The notes below the pieces were generated by a model. It was not told the origin of the DNA. It did no database searches and saw only the letters and a program-made list of their open reading frames with translations. This document shows, piece after piece, positions 7,862-16,970 of a DNA stretch of 52,668 bases. Origin of the DNA: an uncultured Erysipelotrichaceae bacterium (GTDB taxonomy: Bacteria; Bacillota_I; Bacilli_A; Erysipelotrichales; Erysipelotrichaceae); NCBI GenBank assembly GCA_944326175.1, contig CALVCY010000071.1, positions 1-52,668 of the forward strand, read 5' to 3'. Numbering within the stretch: position 1 is the first letter of the stretch; each line of letters begins with the position of its first letter. Made by a program: the position numbers and the translations under genes.

Positions 7862-10800
7862 AGTTTTGATCCATGCCATGGTTTTGACCATGGCATGTGC
7901 ATGTGCGACCAACGATGGTTCGATCAGTTACACTGTGGAAAGTGAACCGACACTGGATCCGAGTGTGTTGCAGCAATCCCAATCGGTTTATCCGACGACT
8001 ACAGAATTTATTGGTGAAGCGTGGTACGACCAACATCAAGTCTTTTCGATCAATGAATTGTCGCCCCATGCATCCATGGAATACTACGATTCATTGGATG
8101 ATGCGATCTTAGCTAGTGATACGGTATTGGATGAGATCGATCAATCGATCTCATCCCGATATATCGACCTCAATGGATCGTGGTCTTTTTACTATGTCGA
8201 TCGACCGACCGATCGACTTCGTGGTTATACGGGATCGTCTATCACGTCCTATACGGAAAACTGGGACACGACTGGATGGGATACATTGACGGTTCCCCAT
8301 TGTGTGCAAACCGAAAAAGGTGATGATGGGGAATTTGTTTATCAAGCGCCATTATATATCAACAATACGTATCCATGGTTGAATACGGAAACCATTCAAT
8401 ATGGGGGCGACGGGTTGCCCGTCGCCGCTACCTCACAAAATGGGGTGGCTCATTATAAACGGGAATTCATGATTGATTCTTATGATACCAACCAACACTA
8501 TATCCTTCATTTTGATGGTGTCGCCAGTGCATTTTATGTGTATATCAACGGCCAATGCATCGGATACAGTGAAGATTCTTATGGTCCCAGTGATTTTGAT
8601 ATTACTCCGTATATTCATCAAGGGTGCAATACCATTGCGTTGGAAGTGTACCAATACGCGGATGGAAGCTATTTGGAAAACCAGGATATGATCCGCCTGT
8701 TTGGCATATTCCGGGATGTATCCATTATCCAGATGGGATCGAGCAGTGTGTATGATATTGAAACCAATATATCGTATGGTTCGACCATTGATATGAAGGT
8801 GGATGTCACATTGTATGGCAGTGATGGTTCAAACCATGAATTGAAAGCTTATCTGGTGGATGCCAATGGTCAAACCATCGCCAGTGCATCGGCTACTTAT
8901 ACCGCCAATACTTCCATGGTTGAAACCACTTTATCCTTTGATGATCTTTCCATTCATTTATGGAATATCGATGATCCATATCTGTATCGATTGATCACAG
9001 TAGTAGATGATCAATCCCTTTACAATGTCATTCGTATCGGATTTCGAGAACTATCATGGGATGATTCGACCATTTATATCAATGGTCATGCCACCTTACT
9101 CAATGGTATCAATCGCCATGAAATGGATCCCGATCGGGGCAAAGCTTTGACTCACGAAACCATCATCCAAGATCTACAATTGATCCAATCTTTGAATATC
9201 AACGCCATCCGTCTTTCCCATTATCCCAATGATCCTTTGACGTATGATGTGGCCGATGAATTGGGATTGTTGCTCATTGATGAAGCCAATATCGAAAGCC
9301 ATGGGGGAGCTGTGGAACTGGGTATCCCGGGCAATAATCCGGCGTATACCGATCAAATGGTGCAACGCATCGATAATATGATCGAACGGGACATCAATCA
9401 TCCGTCCATCATCATTTGGTCGTACGGCAATGAAAGTACCTATAGTGAATATGAATTGAATGATGATTATGGTTTTTATGTCATTGCAAAGCATGTACTG
9501 GAAAAAGATCCGTCACGCTTACGCATGTATGAGCGGGATAATCGTGTTGGACAAACACGGCAAACCAGCATGGTCGATATCGCCAGCAGTCAGTATCTAT
9601 CTATTGACGAGATGGTGAAAATGAATGCAGACTATGATATTCCTTATGTTCAGCAGGAATATGCCCATGCGATGGGCAATGGATTGGGCAATTTCAAGGA
9701 ATACATGGAGGCCATTTTAGATCATCACATTGCCGGTGGTTTCGTTTGGGATTTTGCAGACCAATCGATCACGACCTGTCGGGATGGAATCTGTTATTTT
9801 GGCAATGGCAATGATTGGGGACAAGTGCTCAATGATGGAAATTTCTGTGGTAACGGGATCGTTGGAGCGGATCGCACGTTGCAAAGTGAAGCGTTGGAAT
9901 TAAAAGCGGTATATAGTCCGATCGAAATAAAGATGGATGAAACCACTGTTACTTTGACCAATCATTATCCGACACGTTCATTGGATGGTTTGACCATGGA
10001 AATCATCACGATCCAGGATGGTACGACCATCCATACCCAGCAGTTTGAATTAAATTGTGATGCTGGAACGTCGTGTTCGTATACGATCGAACCTTATTCG
10101 AATGGTTCTACCACGATCATCCAGGCATATATTTATAAAAAAGATGCAACGAATGATGAATGGATCGCCTTTAAACAGGTGGAAGTATCCCGTGAGTCGA
10201 TCGAATTGGGATTATCGGCTGGGAATGTGGAAGTGGAACAAGGAGATGGAACCATTTGCTTGAGTAATACGGATGGTTCAACCACACTCTTTTTTGATAC
10301 GACCAAAGGGGTTTTGACAAATATGGATGTCAATGGTTCAACCATCTTTTCCGACAGTGGATCATTGCAGTTGTATCGTGCTGCAATCGATAATGATCCA
10401 CTCTTGAACATAGAAGTAAAACAAGAAGATTATCCCCATACGGTTAAGTATGATCTAAACCATCATGATGATGGTTCGATCACCCTATCCTTTGATTTTA
10501 CATATACCACCTTGGATATAACGATGCATACATCCTATACCTTCAATGGATCTGCTTTATTGGTGGATACCACCATCACTACCGGTAAAGCCACTAAAAA
10601 TGGACCATTGCCCATGGTTGGAACTCAATGGCATGTCAATGCCGCTTATGATACCTATACCTATCAAGGCTATGGTCAATATGATCATTACAATGATCGG
10701 CGTCAAAGTGCCATCTATGGCACGTATACCCAAACCATTGGTCAATACCAGCAAAATTATCTCACCCCACAGACCAGTGAACATAAACTGGATGTGGATC

Positions 10801-11063
10801 ATCTTTCATTATCCGATGGTTCGACCACTATTACCATTACCATGGACAATCCATTGGGATTTACCTACCAAACCAATGATCCTTTGGATATTGCTAATGC
10901 GAAGCACTGGTATGAACTTAGCCCCGATGAAACCAATACATTGATCTTGGATGCATTCATGCGCGGTGTCGGTAATGGATCGAATGGCCCGCAGACGTTG
11001 GATCAATATTGTGTTCAAGAAAATACGGATTATTCGATGCAATATTTGATCGAAATCCAGTAG
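7848..11063 (+). CDS. Large exported GH2 beta-galactosidase (LacZ-like)
   Basis: A 1071-residue glycoside hydrolase family 2 enzyme, expected to release terminal beta-galactose. Domain order is sugar-binding jelly roll, Ig-like, TIM barrel, Ig-like, then a beta-galactosidase small-chain domain. The acid/base is Glu529 (WSYGNES) and the nucleophile Glu604 (QQEYAHAMGN); their spacing of 75 matches E. coli LacZ (76). The N terminus has a hydrophobic stretch ending in Ala-Cys-Ala-Cys, so it is probably exported, perhaps lipid-anchored, although the lipobox is poor. Many Thr/Ser/Asp/Asn residues fit a surface enzyme. The start at 7848 overlaps yhaM by 14 bases. The gene is dense in short inverted repeats. 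Confidence 0.9.
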   Translation: MKSTKVLIHAMVLTMACACATNDGSISYTVESEPTLDPSVLQQSQSVYPTTTEFIGEAWYDQHQVFSINELSPHASMEYYDSLDDAILASDTVLDEIDQSISSRYIDLNGSWSFYYVDRPTDRLRGYTGSSITSYTENWDTTGWDTLTVPHCVQTEKGDDGEFVYQAPLYINNTYPWLNTETIQYGGDGLPVAATSQNGVAHYKREFMIDSYDTNQHYILHFDGVASAFYVYINGQCIGYSEDSYGPSDFDITPYIHQGCNTIALEVYQYADGSYLENQDMIRLFGIFRDVSIIQMGSSSVYDIETNISYGSTIDMKVDVTLYGSDGSNHELKAYLVDANGQTIASASATYTANTSMVETTLSFDDLSIHLWNIDDPYLYRLITVVDDQSLYNVIRIGFRELSWDDSTIYINGHATLLNGINRHEMDPDRGKALTHETIIQDLQLIQSLNINAIRLSHYPNDPLTYDVADELGLLLIDEANIESHGGAVELGIPGNNPAYTDQMVQRIDNMIERDINHPSIIIWSYGNESTYSEYELNDDYGFYVIAKHVLEKDPSRLRMYERDNRVGQTRQTSMVDIASSQYLSIDEMVKMNADYDIPYVQQEYAHAMGNGLGNFKEYMEAILDHHIAGGFVWDFADQSITTCRDGICYFGNGNDWGQVLNDGNFCGNGIVGADRTLQSEALELKAVYSPIEIKMDETTVTLTNHYPTRSLDGLTMEIITIQDGTTIHTQQFELNCDAGTSCSYTIEPYSNGSTTIIQAYIYKKDATNDEWIAFKQVEVSRESIELGLSAGNVEVEQGDGTICLSNTDGSTTLFFDTTKGVLTNMDVNGSTIFSDSGSLQLYRAAIDNDPLLNIEVKQEDYPHTVKYDLNHHDDGSITLSFDFTYTTLDITMHTSYTFNGSALLVDTTITTGKATKNGPLPMVGTQWHVNAAYDTYTYQGYGQYDHYNDRRQSAIYGTYTQTIGQYQQNYLTPQTSEHKLDVDHLSLSDGSTTITITMDNPLGFTYQTNDPLDIANAKHWYELSPDETNTLILDAFMRGVGNGSNGPQTLDQYCVQENTDYSMQYLIEIQ
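7872..7897. repeat. 11-bp perfect inverted repeat in signal-peptide codons
   Basis: CATGCCATGGT (7872-7882) and ACCATGGCATG (7887-7897) with a TTTG loop. The core is a TGGT-N4-ACCA unit. Confidence 0.9.
8406..8426. repeat. 9-bp perfect hairpin inside beta-galactosidase gene
   Basis: GGCGACGGG (8406-8414), loop TTG and CCCGTCGCC (8418-8426). It is GC-rich compared with its surroundings and lies in a poorly conserved stretch of the protein. Confidence 0.9.
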
Positions 11064-11107
11064 AGATGGTCATACCACTTTCGTTGTGGTATGACTATCT
11101 AATTTTT
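11064..11107. terminator. Terminator after beta-galactosidase
   Basis: GTCATACCAC (11069-11078) pairs with GTGGTATGAC (11086-11095), extended by AGAT/ATCT across a single mismatch, followed by a T run after the plus-strand gene. Confidence 0.75.
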
Positions 11108-11401
11108 GAAGTATTTGGAAATGGATCGTTGTCTTAATCGCAAACAACAAAAGATATCCGCGCACAACACGACGAATAGGATCAAGATGATGGCTGCATA
11201 ATTGATTTGAGTCAGTTTTTCGTTTAGCGTTAATCCCATTTGATTCAATCCGAAAGCTGATAATCCAACAATTGAAGCGATAAATAGGATATCGAGTAGT
11301 TTGATTTTTAGATAACTGAGTTTCACCCTAGTACAGTTTGCGCCGAATAGGATCAGGTTCGAGAGCGCTTTGATGATTGACTTGAATTCGCGGAAAATCA
11401 A
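11099..11401 (-). CDS. Small two-helix membrane protein, unknown
   Basis: A 100-codon frame starting at TTG. The protein has two clear hydrophobic segments (about 36-55 and 68-88) and a basic C-terminal tail (RLRQRSISKYFKN). No family is recognised. There is no good ribosome site; a TAAAAT lies just upstream on the minus strand, which would make it leaderless. It lies between two terminators, separate from the HIT gene. It could be a real small gene or a chance frame. Confidence 0.4.
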   Translation of the reverse strand: MIFREFKSIIKALSNLILFGANCTRVKLSYLKIKLLDILFIASIVGLSAFGLNQMGLTLNEKLTQINYAAIILILFVVLCADIFCCLRLRQRSISKYFKN

Positions 11402-11440
11402 ATTTATTTTACTAGAAATGGCTACATGGATTTGAAAATA

Positions 11441-11468
11441 AAACCAGAGTGTTCGTGCACTCTGGTTT
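11441..11468 (-). terminator. Terminator of the HIT gene
   Basis: Perfect 11-bp arms AAACCAGAGTG (11441-11451) and CACTCTGGTTT (11458-11468), with a T-rich tract on the minus-strand side. Confidence 0.85.
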
Positions 11469-11485
11469 AATAGCTAGTCCAAACA

Positions 11486-11878
11486 TCAATGGGTTAATGT
11501 TTGTATCAACTTATCAACATCCACTTTATTTTCGCTGAATTCAATCTTGATCGAATCATCTTTTCCATATCGAGGGATCAGATGAACATGGAAATGCATC
11601 ACACTTTGTCCAGCAACCGGATTGACATTGGTCAAAATGTTCATGCCTTCGCAATGGAGTTTATCTTTTAGTAAACCACTCACTTTTTTAACGGTATGCA
11701 TCACGGCATCAATAGTGTCTTGATCCGCATCCCAGAAATTATCCACATGTTTCTTTGGTACGACCAGGGTATGCCCGTAGGTGGTTTGAGATAGATCCAA
11801 AAAAGCCATGGTCAGATCATCTTCATAGACTTTATTGGTGGGAATATTCCCATTGATGATTTCGCAGAATACGCACAT
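11486..11878 (-). CDS. HIT family nucleotide hydrolase
   Basis: A 130-residue histidine-triad protein (Hit/HinT type), hydrolysing nucleotide phosphoramidates or related AMP conjugates. The active-site motif is HFHVHLIPR near residue 98-106, and the N terminus CVFCEIINGNIPTNKVYED is typical, with the CxxC zinc pair. The start at 11878 is chosen because AAAGGA lies just upstream and this is the family's usual N terminus; the frame stays open 18 codons further. It sits downstream of the two foldase genes on the same strand. Confidence 0.93.
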   Translation of the reverse strand: MCVFCEIINGNIPTNKVYEDDLTMAFLDLSQTTYGHTLVVPKKHVDNFWDADQDTIDAVMHTVKKVSGLLKDKLHCEGMNILTNVNPVAGQSVMHFHVHLIPRYGKDDSIKIEFSENKVDVDKLIQTLTH

Positions 11879-11946
11879 AGAGTTATCCTTTCTTGATACG
11901 ACCATTAAAAAAAGGGTATGACCATTTGTCAATACCCTTAGTTGTT

Positions 11947-12933
11947 CTATTGAGCACTCGTGGTTTCAACCACTTCATTCGCTAAAGCCTGTTCATCAGT
12001 AAGATAATCGTTGTAATTGGTGCGCAATGCATCCAATATCATCTGATCATAGACAAAGAATCCATTGGATTTGAGATAGTACTGATCACTTTCTTCAGCA
12101 ATATCATTATTGCTCGCCAATTCTTCCACAACCTCATCCTTGAAGTTATTGGGATCGATATCCGCTAGGTAGACCACATAATAGGTGGGGGTACCATTGG
12201 AATCATCATAGACCGGTGTGGAATATCCCGGTTGATTGGTTTGGATATACGTACGAACTAGATTCGTCAACGACGTATCTTCCGTCGTATAAATTTGAGG
12301 TTCAGCATCGGCGGTCAGATCATATTCATCAATGACGGTTTGTAGATCTTTTTCGCCGCTGCTCAATGCTTCATAAGCAGCCTGGGCATCCTGTTGCGCT
12401 TGAGAGGTGGTGGCTTCATCGCCATCGGTGGTCTGTTCACTTTCGCTTTCCGTATCCGATGTGTTTTCCACAAATGATAGGACCACGGCTTTGCGTGGGT
12501 TATACTTTTCGATCATCGCATCCCAGTTATCTTCGACATACTGTTTGGTCAATTCGGTGATCTGGATATTGGTCAAATAGGCATCCCGATAGGCTTGTTC
12601 ATCCGCGAAACCATAATAATTGATCATGGTCAAGAAGGTTTCTTCTCCATACAGTTCCTTATCGGCAGCCACCCGTTCATCCACGGTCGCATTCATTTCA
12701 TCAGTGACGGGGACCAATTGATTGACAAGGTCGGTTTCCGCCATCGCAATGATTCCACTGTCCAGATTTTGCAACTTCATATATTCATAGATGTCACCTT
12801 TGCTGATGGTGGTATCACCAACGGTAAAGAAGGGTTCGCTTGCATTGGAAACCGTGGTGGTTTGATTTGCGGTACATCCGGCGGACAATGCGATCAATGC
12901 ACATAAGCCGATTGTTGTTTTCTTATTCAGCAT
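11947..12933 (-). CDS. PrsA/SurA-like foldase lipoprotein, degenerate parvulin
   Basis: A 328-residue lipoprotein with a classic signal (LIALSAGC, Cys at about 20) and a SurA/PrsA-like N-terminal chaperone region (SEPFFTVGDTTISKGDIYEYMKLQ). The central part, where a parvulin isomerase would lie, keeps only a weak resemblance (KAVVLSFVENTSD, QAAYEALSSG, TPTYYVVYLAD) and contains an acidic Ser/Thr/Glu insert. It probably acts as a folding helper for exported proteins rather than an active prolyl isomerase. It overlaps the end of the upstream PrsA gene by 11 bases, so the pair is coupled. Confidence 0.75.
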   Translation of the reverse strand: MLNKKTTIGLCALIALSAGCTANQTTTVSNASEPFFTVGDTTISKGDIYEYMKLQNLDSGIIAMAETDLVNQLVPVTDEMNATVDERVAADKELYGEETFLTMINYYGFADEQAYRDAYLTNIQITELTKQYVEDNWDAMIEKYNPRKAVVLSFVENTSDTESESEQTTDGDEATTSQAQQDAQAAYEALSSGEKDLQTVIDEYDLTADAEPQIYTTEDTSLTNLVRTYIQTNQPGYSTPVYDDSNGTPTYYVVYLADIDPNNFKDEVVEELASNNDIAEESDQYYLKSNGFFVYDQMILDALRTNYNDYLTDEQALANEVVETTSAQ

Positions 12934-13984
12934 CGCTTGTTTCCTCACTTTCCGCGGTTTCACTTTCACTTGAAGATTCACTTTCACCATCAGTTTCACT
13001 GGTTTGACCATCATCTTCCGTGGTGTCTTCAATAATGAATGTATTTTCGATCAATTCTTTGATTTCATCATTGGCAAAGCTGACACCTTCATTTTCAGCT
13101 GCAGCCCATAAAGCCTTGTAGCCGATGGTGACATCATTGTTGAGAATCGTGTCTCTTAATCCACCATCAAGGATATCGACCATATCCGTGGACTCACACT
13201 TGATCAAATGCCATCCATATTCGGTCTTGACCCAATCGGTGGTCATTTCACCACTATTCAGAGCCAGCGCTGCTTCTTTGAATGCTTCCACATATTCGGT
13301 ATCGGTATTCATGGCGCCTAAGAAACCACCATTGCTTGCACTGGAGTCATCGGAATAAGTGGCAGCTACCACAGCAAAGTCTTGCCCATCATTGAGTGCA
13401 TTTTCGATATCCTTGACCTTTTGCATTTCTTCTTCGCTTGGGTTATCCGGATCATCCATCTTGACCAAGATATGGCTGACGGTACGTCCTTGTTTACTTT
13501 GATAATCACTCATTTCACTGGTTGGATTGGCCAATAGATAGTCATCCATCAAATCGTTGTATTTTTCCATACGGATGAAATAATCATCCAGATCATCCAG
13601 ATCATCGTAACCCATACCCCGTAAGATATCGACGATGGTGGATTCATAATTGGAACCATAATTCTGCTGATAGTAGAGAATCACATTGTTGGCTTGGGCT
13701 TTCGCTTCTTCCTTCATGGTGCTGTCGGCATCTTTGTATTCGTCGACCACTGCATTGGTGAATGCATTCAATACAGCATTTTCACCGATGGAATCATAGT
13801 AGTAGTCATACACTTCATCCGCACTTTTGTCGATCCCGGCGATACTGTAGACGATCTGCTTGCCATCCACGGTCTTGGTCGGTGTCTGATTGGACACCAG
13901 ATGGACACTGTAGGCAATGATCACGACCAGAAAAAATGCACCGGCAATGAATACAAAGGCATATTTTTTAAGAATGTCCTTCAT
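12923..13984 (-). CDS. PrsA-like foldase with parvulin domain, membrane-anchored
   Basis: A 353-residue peptidyl-prolyl isomerase of the PrsA/PpiC type, helping exported proteins fold outside the membrane. One N-terminal membrane segment (about 5-28, no lipobox Cys) is followed by a chaperone region and a parvulin domain (about 170-270: VSHILVKMDDPDNPSEE, GGFLGAMNTDTEYVEAF, TEYGWHLIKCES). The C-terminal 40 residues are a low-complexity Ser/Glu tail. AAGGAGG lies upstream of the start at 13984. A promoter is seen at 14013-14042. Confidence 0.88.
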   Translation of the reverse strand: MKDILKKYAFVFIAGAFFLVVIIAYSVHLVSNQTPTKTVDGKQIVYSIAGIDKSADEVYDYYYDSIGENAVLNAFTNAVVDEYKDADSTMKEEAKAQANNVILYYQQNYGSNYESTIVDILRGMGYDDLDDLDDYFIRMEKYNDLMDDYLLANPTSEMSDYQSKQGRTVSHILVKMDDPDNPSEEEMQKVKDIENALNDGQDFAVVAATYSDDSSASNGGFLGAMNTDTEYVEAFKEAALALNSGEMTTDWVKTEYGWHLIKCESTDMVDILDGGLRDTILNNDVTIGYKALWAAAENEGVSFANDEIKELIENTFIIEDTTEDDGQTSETDGESESSSESETAESEETSDAE

Positions 13985-14012
13985 CTTTTCCTCCTTAGAA
14001 TTACGGTTAAAG

Positions 14013-14042
14013 ATTATAACCAAATGGTCTTTAAAAGTACAA
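14013..14042 (-). promoter_or_regulatory. Promoter of the foldase pair
   Basis: On the minus strand: TTGTAC (14042-14037), an 18-base spacer and TATAAT (14018-14013). A small palindrome ACCAAATGGT lies within the spacer. Confidence 0.6.
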
Positions 14043-14142
14043 TGTTGCCGATGATTTCACCAAATTATTCGTATCATTCACATCAAGATCAACATTTGGT
14101 CAAGTCGAAAAGAGAGTAATTTAAAGGTTGAAAAGCGTGTGG

Positions 14143-14151
14143 TGATATAAT
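14143..14151 (+). promoter_or_regulatory. Extended -10 promoter of the SUF operon
   Basis: TGATATAAT is a TGn-extended -10 upstream of sufC; the -35 is poor. The transcript would have a short leader carrying AAGGAG before the ATG at 14184. Confidence 0.6.
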
Positions 14152-14183
14152 CATCAAGCATTCAATGAATATAAGGAGTAACT

Positions 14184-15011
14184 ATGAGCACGCTTGAAAT
14201 CAAAGATTTAAGTGTATCCGTCAATGATAAACCGATCCTATCTGATCTTTCTTTAACGGTCAACAGTGGCGAGATCCATGCCTTGATGGGACCAAACGGC
14301 AATGGAAAATCGACCTTATTGTCCACCATCATGGGGGATCCGGATTATACCGTGACCCATGGTACGATCACGTTAGATGGAAAAGATGTACTAGCCATGA
14401 GTGTCGATCAACGTAGCAAAGCCGGTATCTTTTTAGCCATGCAATATCCCATCGAGATCCCGGGTGTGACCAATTCCGATTTTCTCAAAGAAGCCATCAA
14501 TGCCCGAAGAGAATCACCGATCCGTTTGTTTGAATTCTATCGCTTGATGGAAAATGCGATCCACGAAATGAAAATGAAACCAGATCTGGCGCATCGTTTC
14601 TTGAACCAGGGATTCAGTGGTGGGGAAAAGAAACGCAATGAGATCGTACAGATGAAATTGTTGAAACCATCGATCGCTATGTTGGATGAAACGGATAGTG
14701 GATTGGATGTCGATGCATTGAAATTAGTAGCGGATGCCATATTGGATCTTCACCAGGCATCCCCGATGGGGATGCTGGTGGTATCCCATTACAAACGGTT
14801 TTATGATTATCTGCATCCTACTCATGTCCATGTATTGATCAATGGTTCGATCATTTTAAGTGGGGATGAAACCTTGATCGAAAAGATCGATACCGATGGG
14901 TATGATTGGATCTATCGTCAATATGGTATCGATCCGGCAAGCAATAGTAAAACCAGTAGTGGATTATTGGGTACTTGTGCAACCAAAGGAGCGTTCAATG
15001 GCAATGTATAG
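14184..15011 (+). CDS. sufC: SufC, Fe-S assembly ATPase
   Basis: A 275-residue ABC-type ATPase of the SufBCD scaffold complex in the cytoplasm. Walker A is GPNGNGKSTL, the signature region is GFSGGEKKRNE, and Walker B is SIAMLDETDSGLD, the form typical of SufC. The C terminus extends about 25 residues beyond the usual length and its codons overlap the sufD start by 14 bases. It is first in the sufC-D-S-U-B operon, the same order as in Bacillus. Confidence 0.95.
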   Translation: MSTLEIKDLSVSVNDKPILSDLSLTVNSGEIHALMGPNGNGKSTLLSTIMGDPDYTVTHGTITLDGKDVLAMSVDQRSKAGIFLAMQYPIEIPGVTNSDFLKEAINARRESPIRLFEFYRLMENAIHEMKMKPDLAHRFLNQGFSGGEKKRNEIVQMKLLKPSIAMLDETDSGLDVDALKLVADAILDLHQASPMGMLVVSHYKRFYDYLHPTHVHVLINGSIILSGDETLIEKIDTDGYDWIYRQYGIDPASNSKTSSGLLGTCATKGAFNGNV

Positions 15012-15747
15012 TCCCATTTCCATATGTGGTGAAAACCATATCGACTTGGTCGAACCATTGCAAATATGGCAATTAAATGGAAACAGCGATATCGATCTTT
15101 TGGTACGCGCCAATACCCATACGACACTTGTATTGGATTTGAATGACTGTAAGGCATTGCGTTGCAATGCCCGTATCGAAGCCAATGCATCCTTGGATAT
15201 CGCATTGGTTTCCATGAAGGATCAGTCCATTGATCAGGATTATCGCATCACACTTTTCGATGGAGCGACCACCAATATCCGTTCTTGCTTTCTTGGTAAT
15301 GCCTCAAAAACCATGAAAATGGAGATCATCCATCATGGTCGAAACACGGTATCGACCATGGAACATTATGGTTTGATCAATACATCCAATGATTTCAAGA
15401 TCGAAGCCATCGGTACCATTGAAAAGCAAGCCGATAATACACAATGCACGCAAGCATTGCGTGCATTGACATTTGCGAATCAAGACCATGTCACCATGGT
15501 GCCATCACTGTATATTGACAATTACAACTGTGTGGCTTCCCATTCCACCAGTATCGGTGCCATGAGTCCCAAACAACTGTATTATCTTCAATCGCGTGGT
15601 TTGACCATGGAATCCATTACCTTATTGTTAGCCAAAGGCTATATCACACCGGTATTGGAACTGATACCGGATGAAGAACTCAAAACACAATTGCGTGAAA
15701 AAATCGAAAAGGTGGTGATCGATGCATGTTTGACGAAACTGAAGTAA
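14998..15747 (+). CDS. sufD: SufD, short form
   Basis: A 249-residue SufB/SufD-family protein, partner of SufB and SufC in building Fe-S clusters. Typical SufD is over 400 residues; this one keeps the beta-helix core and the C-terminal helical end (SHSTSIGAMSPKQLYYLQSRGL, ELKTQLREKIEKVV) but lacks most of the N-terminal region. The frame is clean, so this looks like a native compact form. The start at 14998 overlaps sufC by 14 bases; the Met two codons later is possible. The end overlaps sufS by 22 bases. Confidence 0.88.
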   Translation: MAMYSPISICGENHIDLVEPLQIWQLNGNSDIDLLVRANTHTTLVLDLNDCKALRCNARIEANASLDIALVSMKDQSIDQDYRITLFDGATTNIRSCFLGNASKTMKMEIIHHGRNTVSTMEHYGLINTSNDFKIEAIGTIEKQADNTQCTQALRALTFANQDHVTMVPSLYIDNYNCVASHSTSIGAMSPKQLYYLQSRGLTMESITLLLAKGYITPVLELIPDEELKTQLREKIEKVVIDACLTKLK

Positions 15748-16952
15748 GAAGCCATTTCCCCATGATCCAAAATCATCCAGATCTGGTTTATTTGGATAAT
15801 GCAGCCACAGCGTTTAAAAGTGACCACATGATCCAAGTGGTCAATGATTTTTACTTGCGTGGGACCAGTAATGTCCATCGTGGAGATTATGGATTGAGCA
15901 TCAAAGCCAGTAATGATTTTGACCATGTCAGGGATATCGTCAAAGACTTCATCCATGCGAAAAGCAGCAAAGAGATCGTCTTTACCAGTGGAGCAAGCCA
16001 GAGTTTGAACTGGATCGCGTATTCCTATGGTTTGAACCATCTGAAAAAAGATGATGTGATCTTGACCACCGAAGCCGAACATGCTTCCAATATCCTTCCA
16101 TGGTTCAAAGTCTGCCAAGCTACAGGTGCAAAAATCGAATACATCCCCATGCAAAATGATGGATCCATCCTTATGGATGATTTCAAAAAAGCCATGCATG
16201 ATAAAGTCAAGATCTTTGCCATTGCCTATGTTTCAAACGTATTGGGTGTGGTCCAACCATTAAAACAAATGATCCAGATCGCCCATGAATATGGTGCCAT
16301 CAGCGTCATCGATGCCGCCCAAGCTGTTCCCCATATGCCAGTGGATGTAACGGAGCTGGATTGTGATTATCTGGCATTCAGTGGCCATAAACTCGGAGCC
16401 GCTGGTGGCAGTGGGGTGCTTTATGGCAAATATGATTTATTGGAAAACAATGATCCGCCACTTTATGGCGGCGGATCCAATGCCCGATTCGATCTGTGTG
16501 GCAATATCTTATTGAAACATGCACCATTCAAGTACGAAGCCGGCACGCCCAACGTGGAAGGGGTATTGTCCCTTGGTGCCGCCATCGAATTTTTACAAAC
16601 CATCGGCATGGATCAGATCTTTGAACATGAAAAACAATTGAAACGCTATGCGGTAAAACGATTGAAACCATTGAACCATGTGCATTTATACAATGCCACC
16701 AGTGAAAGTGGTTTGATCACGTTCAATGTGGAAGGCATCTTTGCCCAAGATGTGGCGTCGTATCTCAACCGACACAATATTGCTGTAAGAAGTGGTAATC
16801 ATTGTGCCAAGATATTGGTCGAGATCATCGGCACCAGTGAAACGGTACGTGCCAGTTGCTATTTGTACAATACCAAAGCCGATATCGATCGATTGGTGGA
16901 TGCATTGAAGGATATCACTTTACAAAAATGCATCGAAGCCGCTATGGTTTGA
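15726..16952 (+). CDS. sufS: SufS cysteine desulfurase
   Basis: A 408-residue PLP enzyme removing sulfur from cysteine for Fe-S assembly. The PLP lysine lies in FSGHKLGAAGGSGVLYG and the catalytic cysteine in VRSGNHCAK near residue 359. AAGGTGGTGATC precedes the start. Its stop codon lies inside the palindrome TGGTTTGACCA (16945-16955). It normally hands sulfur to SufU, encoded next. Confidence 0.95.
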   Translation: MFDETEVRSHFPMIQNHPDLVYLDNAATAFKSDHMIQVVNDFYLRGTSNVHRGDYGLSIKASNDFDHVRDIVKDFIHAKSSKEIVFTSGASQSLNWIAYSYGLNHLKKDDVILTTEAEHASNILPWFKVCQATGAKIEYIPMQNDGSILMDDFKKAMHDKVKIFAIAYVSNVLGVVQPLKQMIQIAHEYGAISVIDAAQAVPHMPVDVTELDCDYLAFSGHKLGAAGGSGVLYGKYDLLENNDPPLYGGGSNARFDLCGNILLKHAPFKYEAGTPNVEGVLSLGAAIEFLQTIGMDQIFEHEKQLKRYAVKRLKPLNHVHLYNATSESGLITFNVEGIFAQDVASYLNRHNIAVRSGNHCAKILVEIIGTSETVRASCYLYNTKADIDRLVDALKDITLQKCIEAAMV

Positions 16953-16970
16953 CCATATTAAGGAGGAATT

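Noticed and set aside
8160..8220. GATCGACC-rich palindromes as operators
   Set aside because: GATC/ATCGAT-rich palindromes are common across the window because GAT and ATC codons are preferred; this one has no special position.
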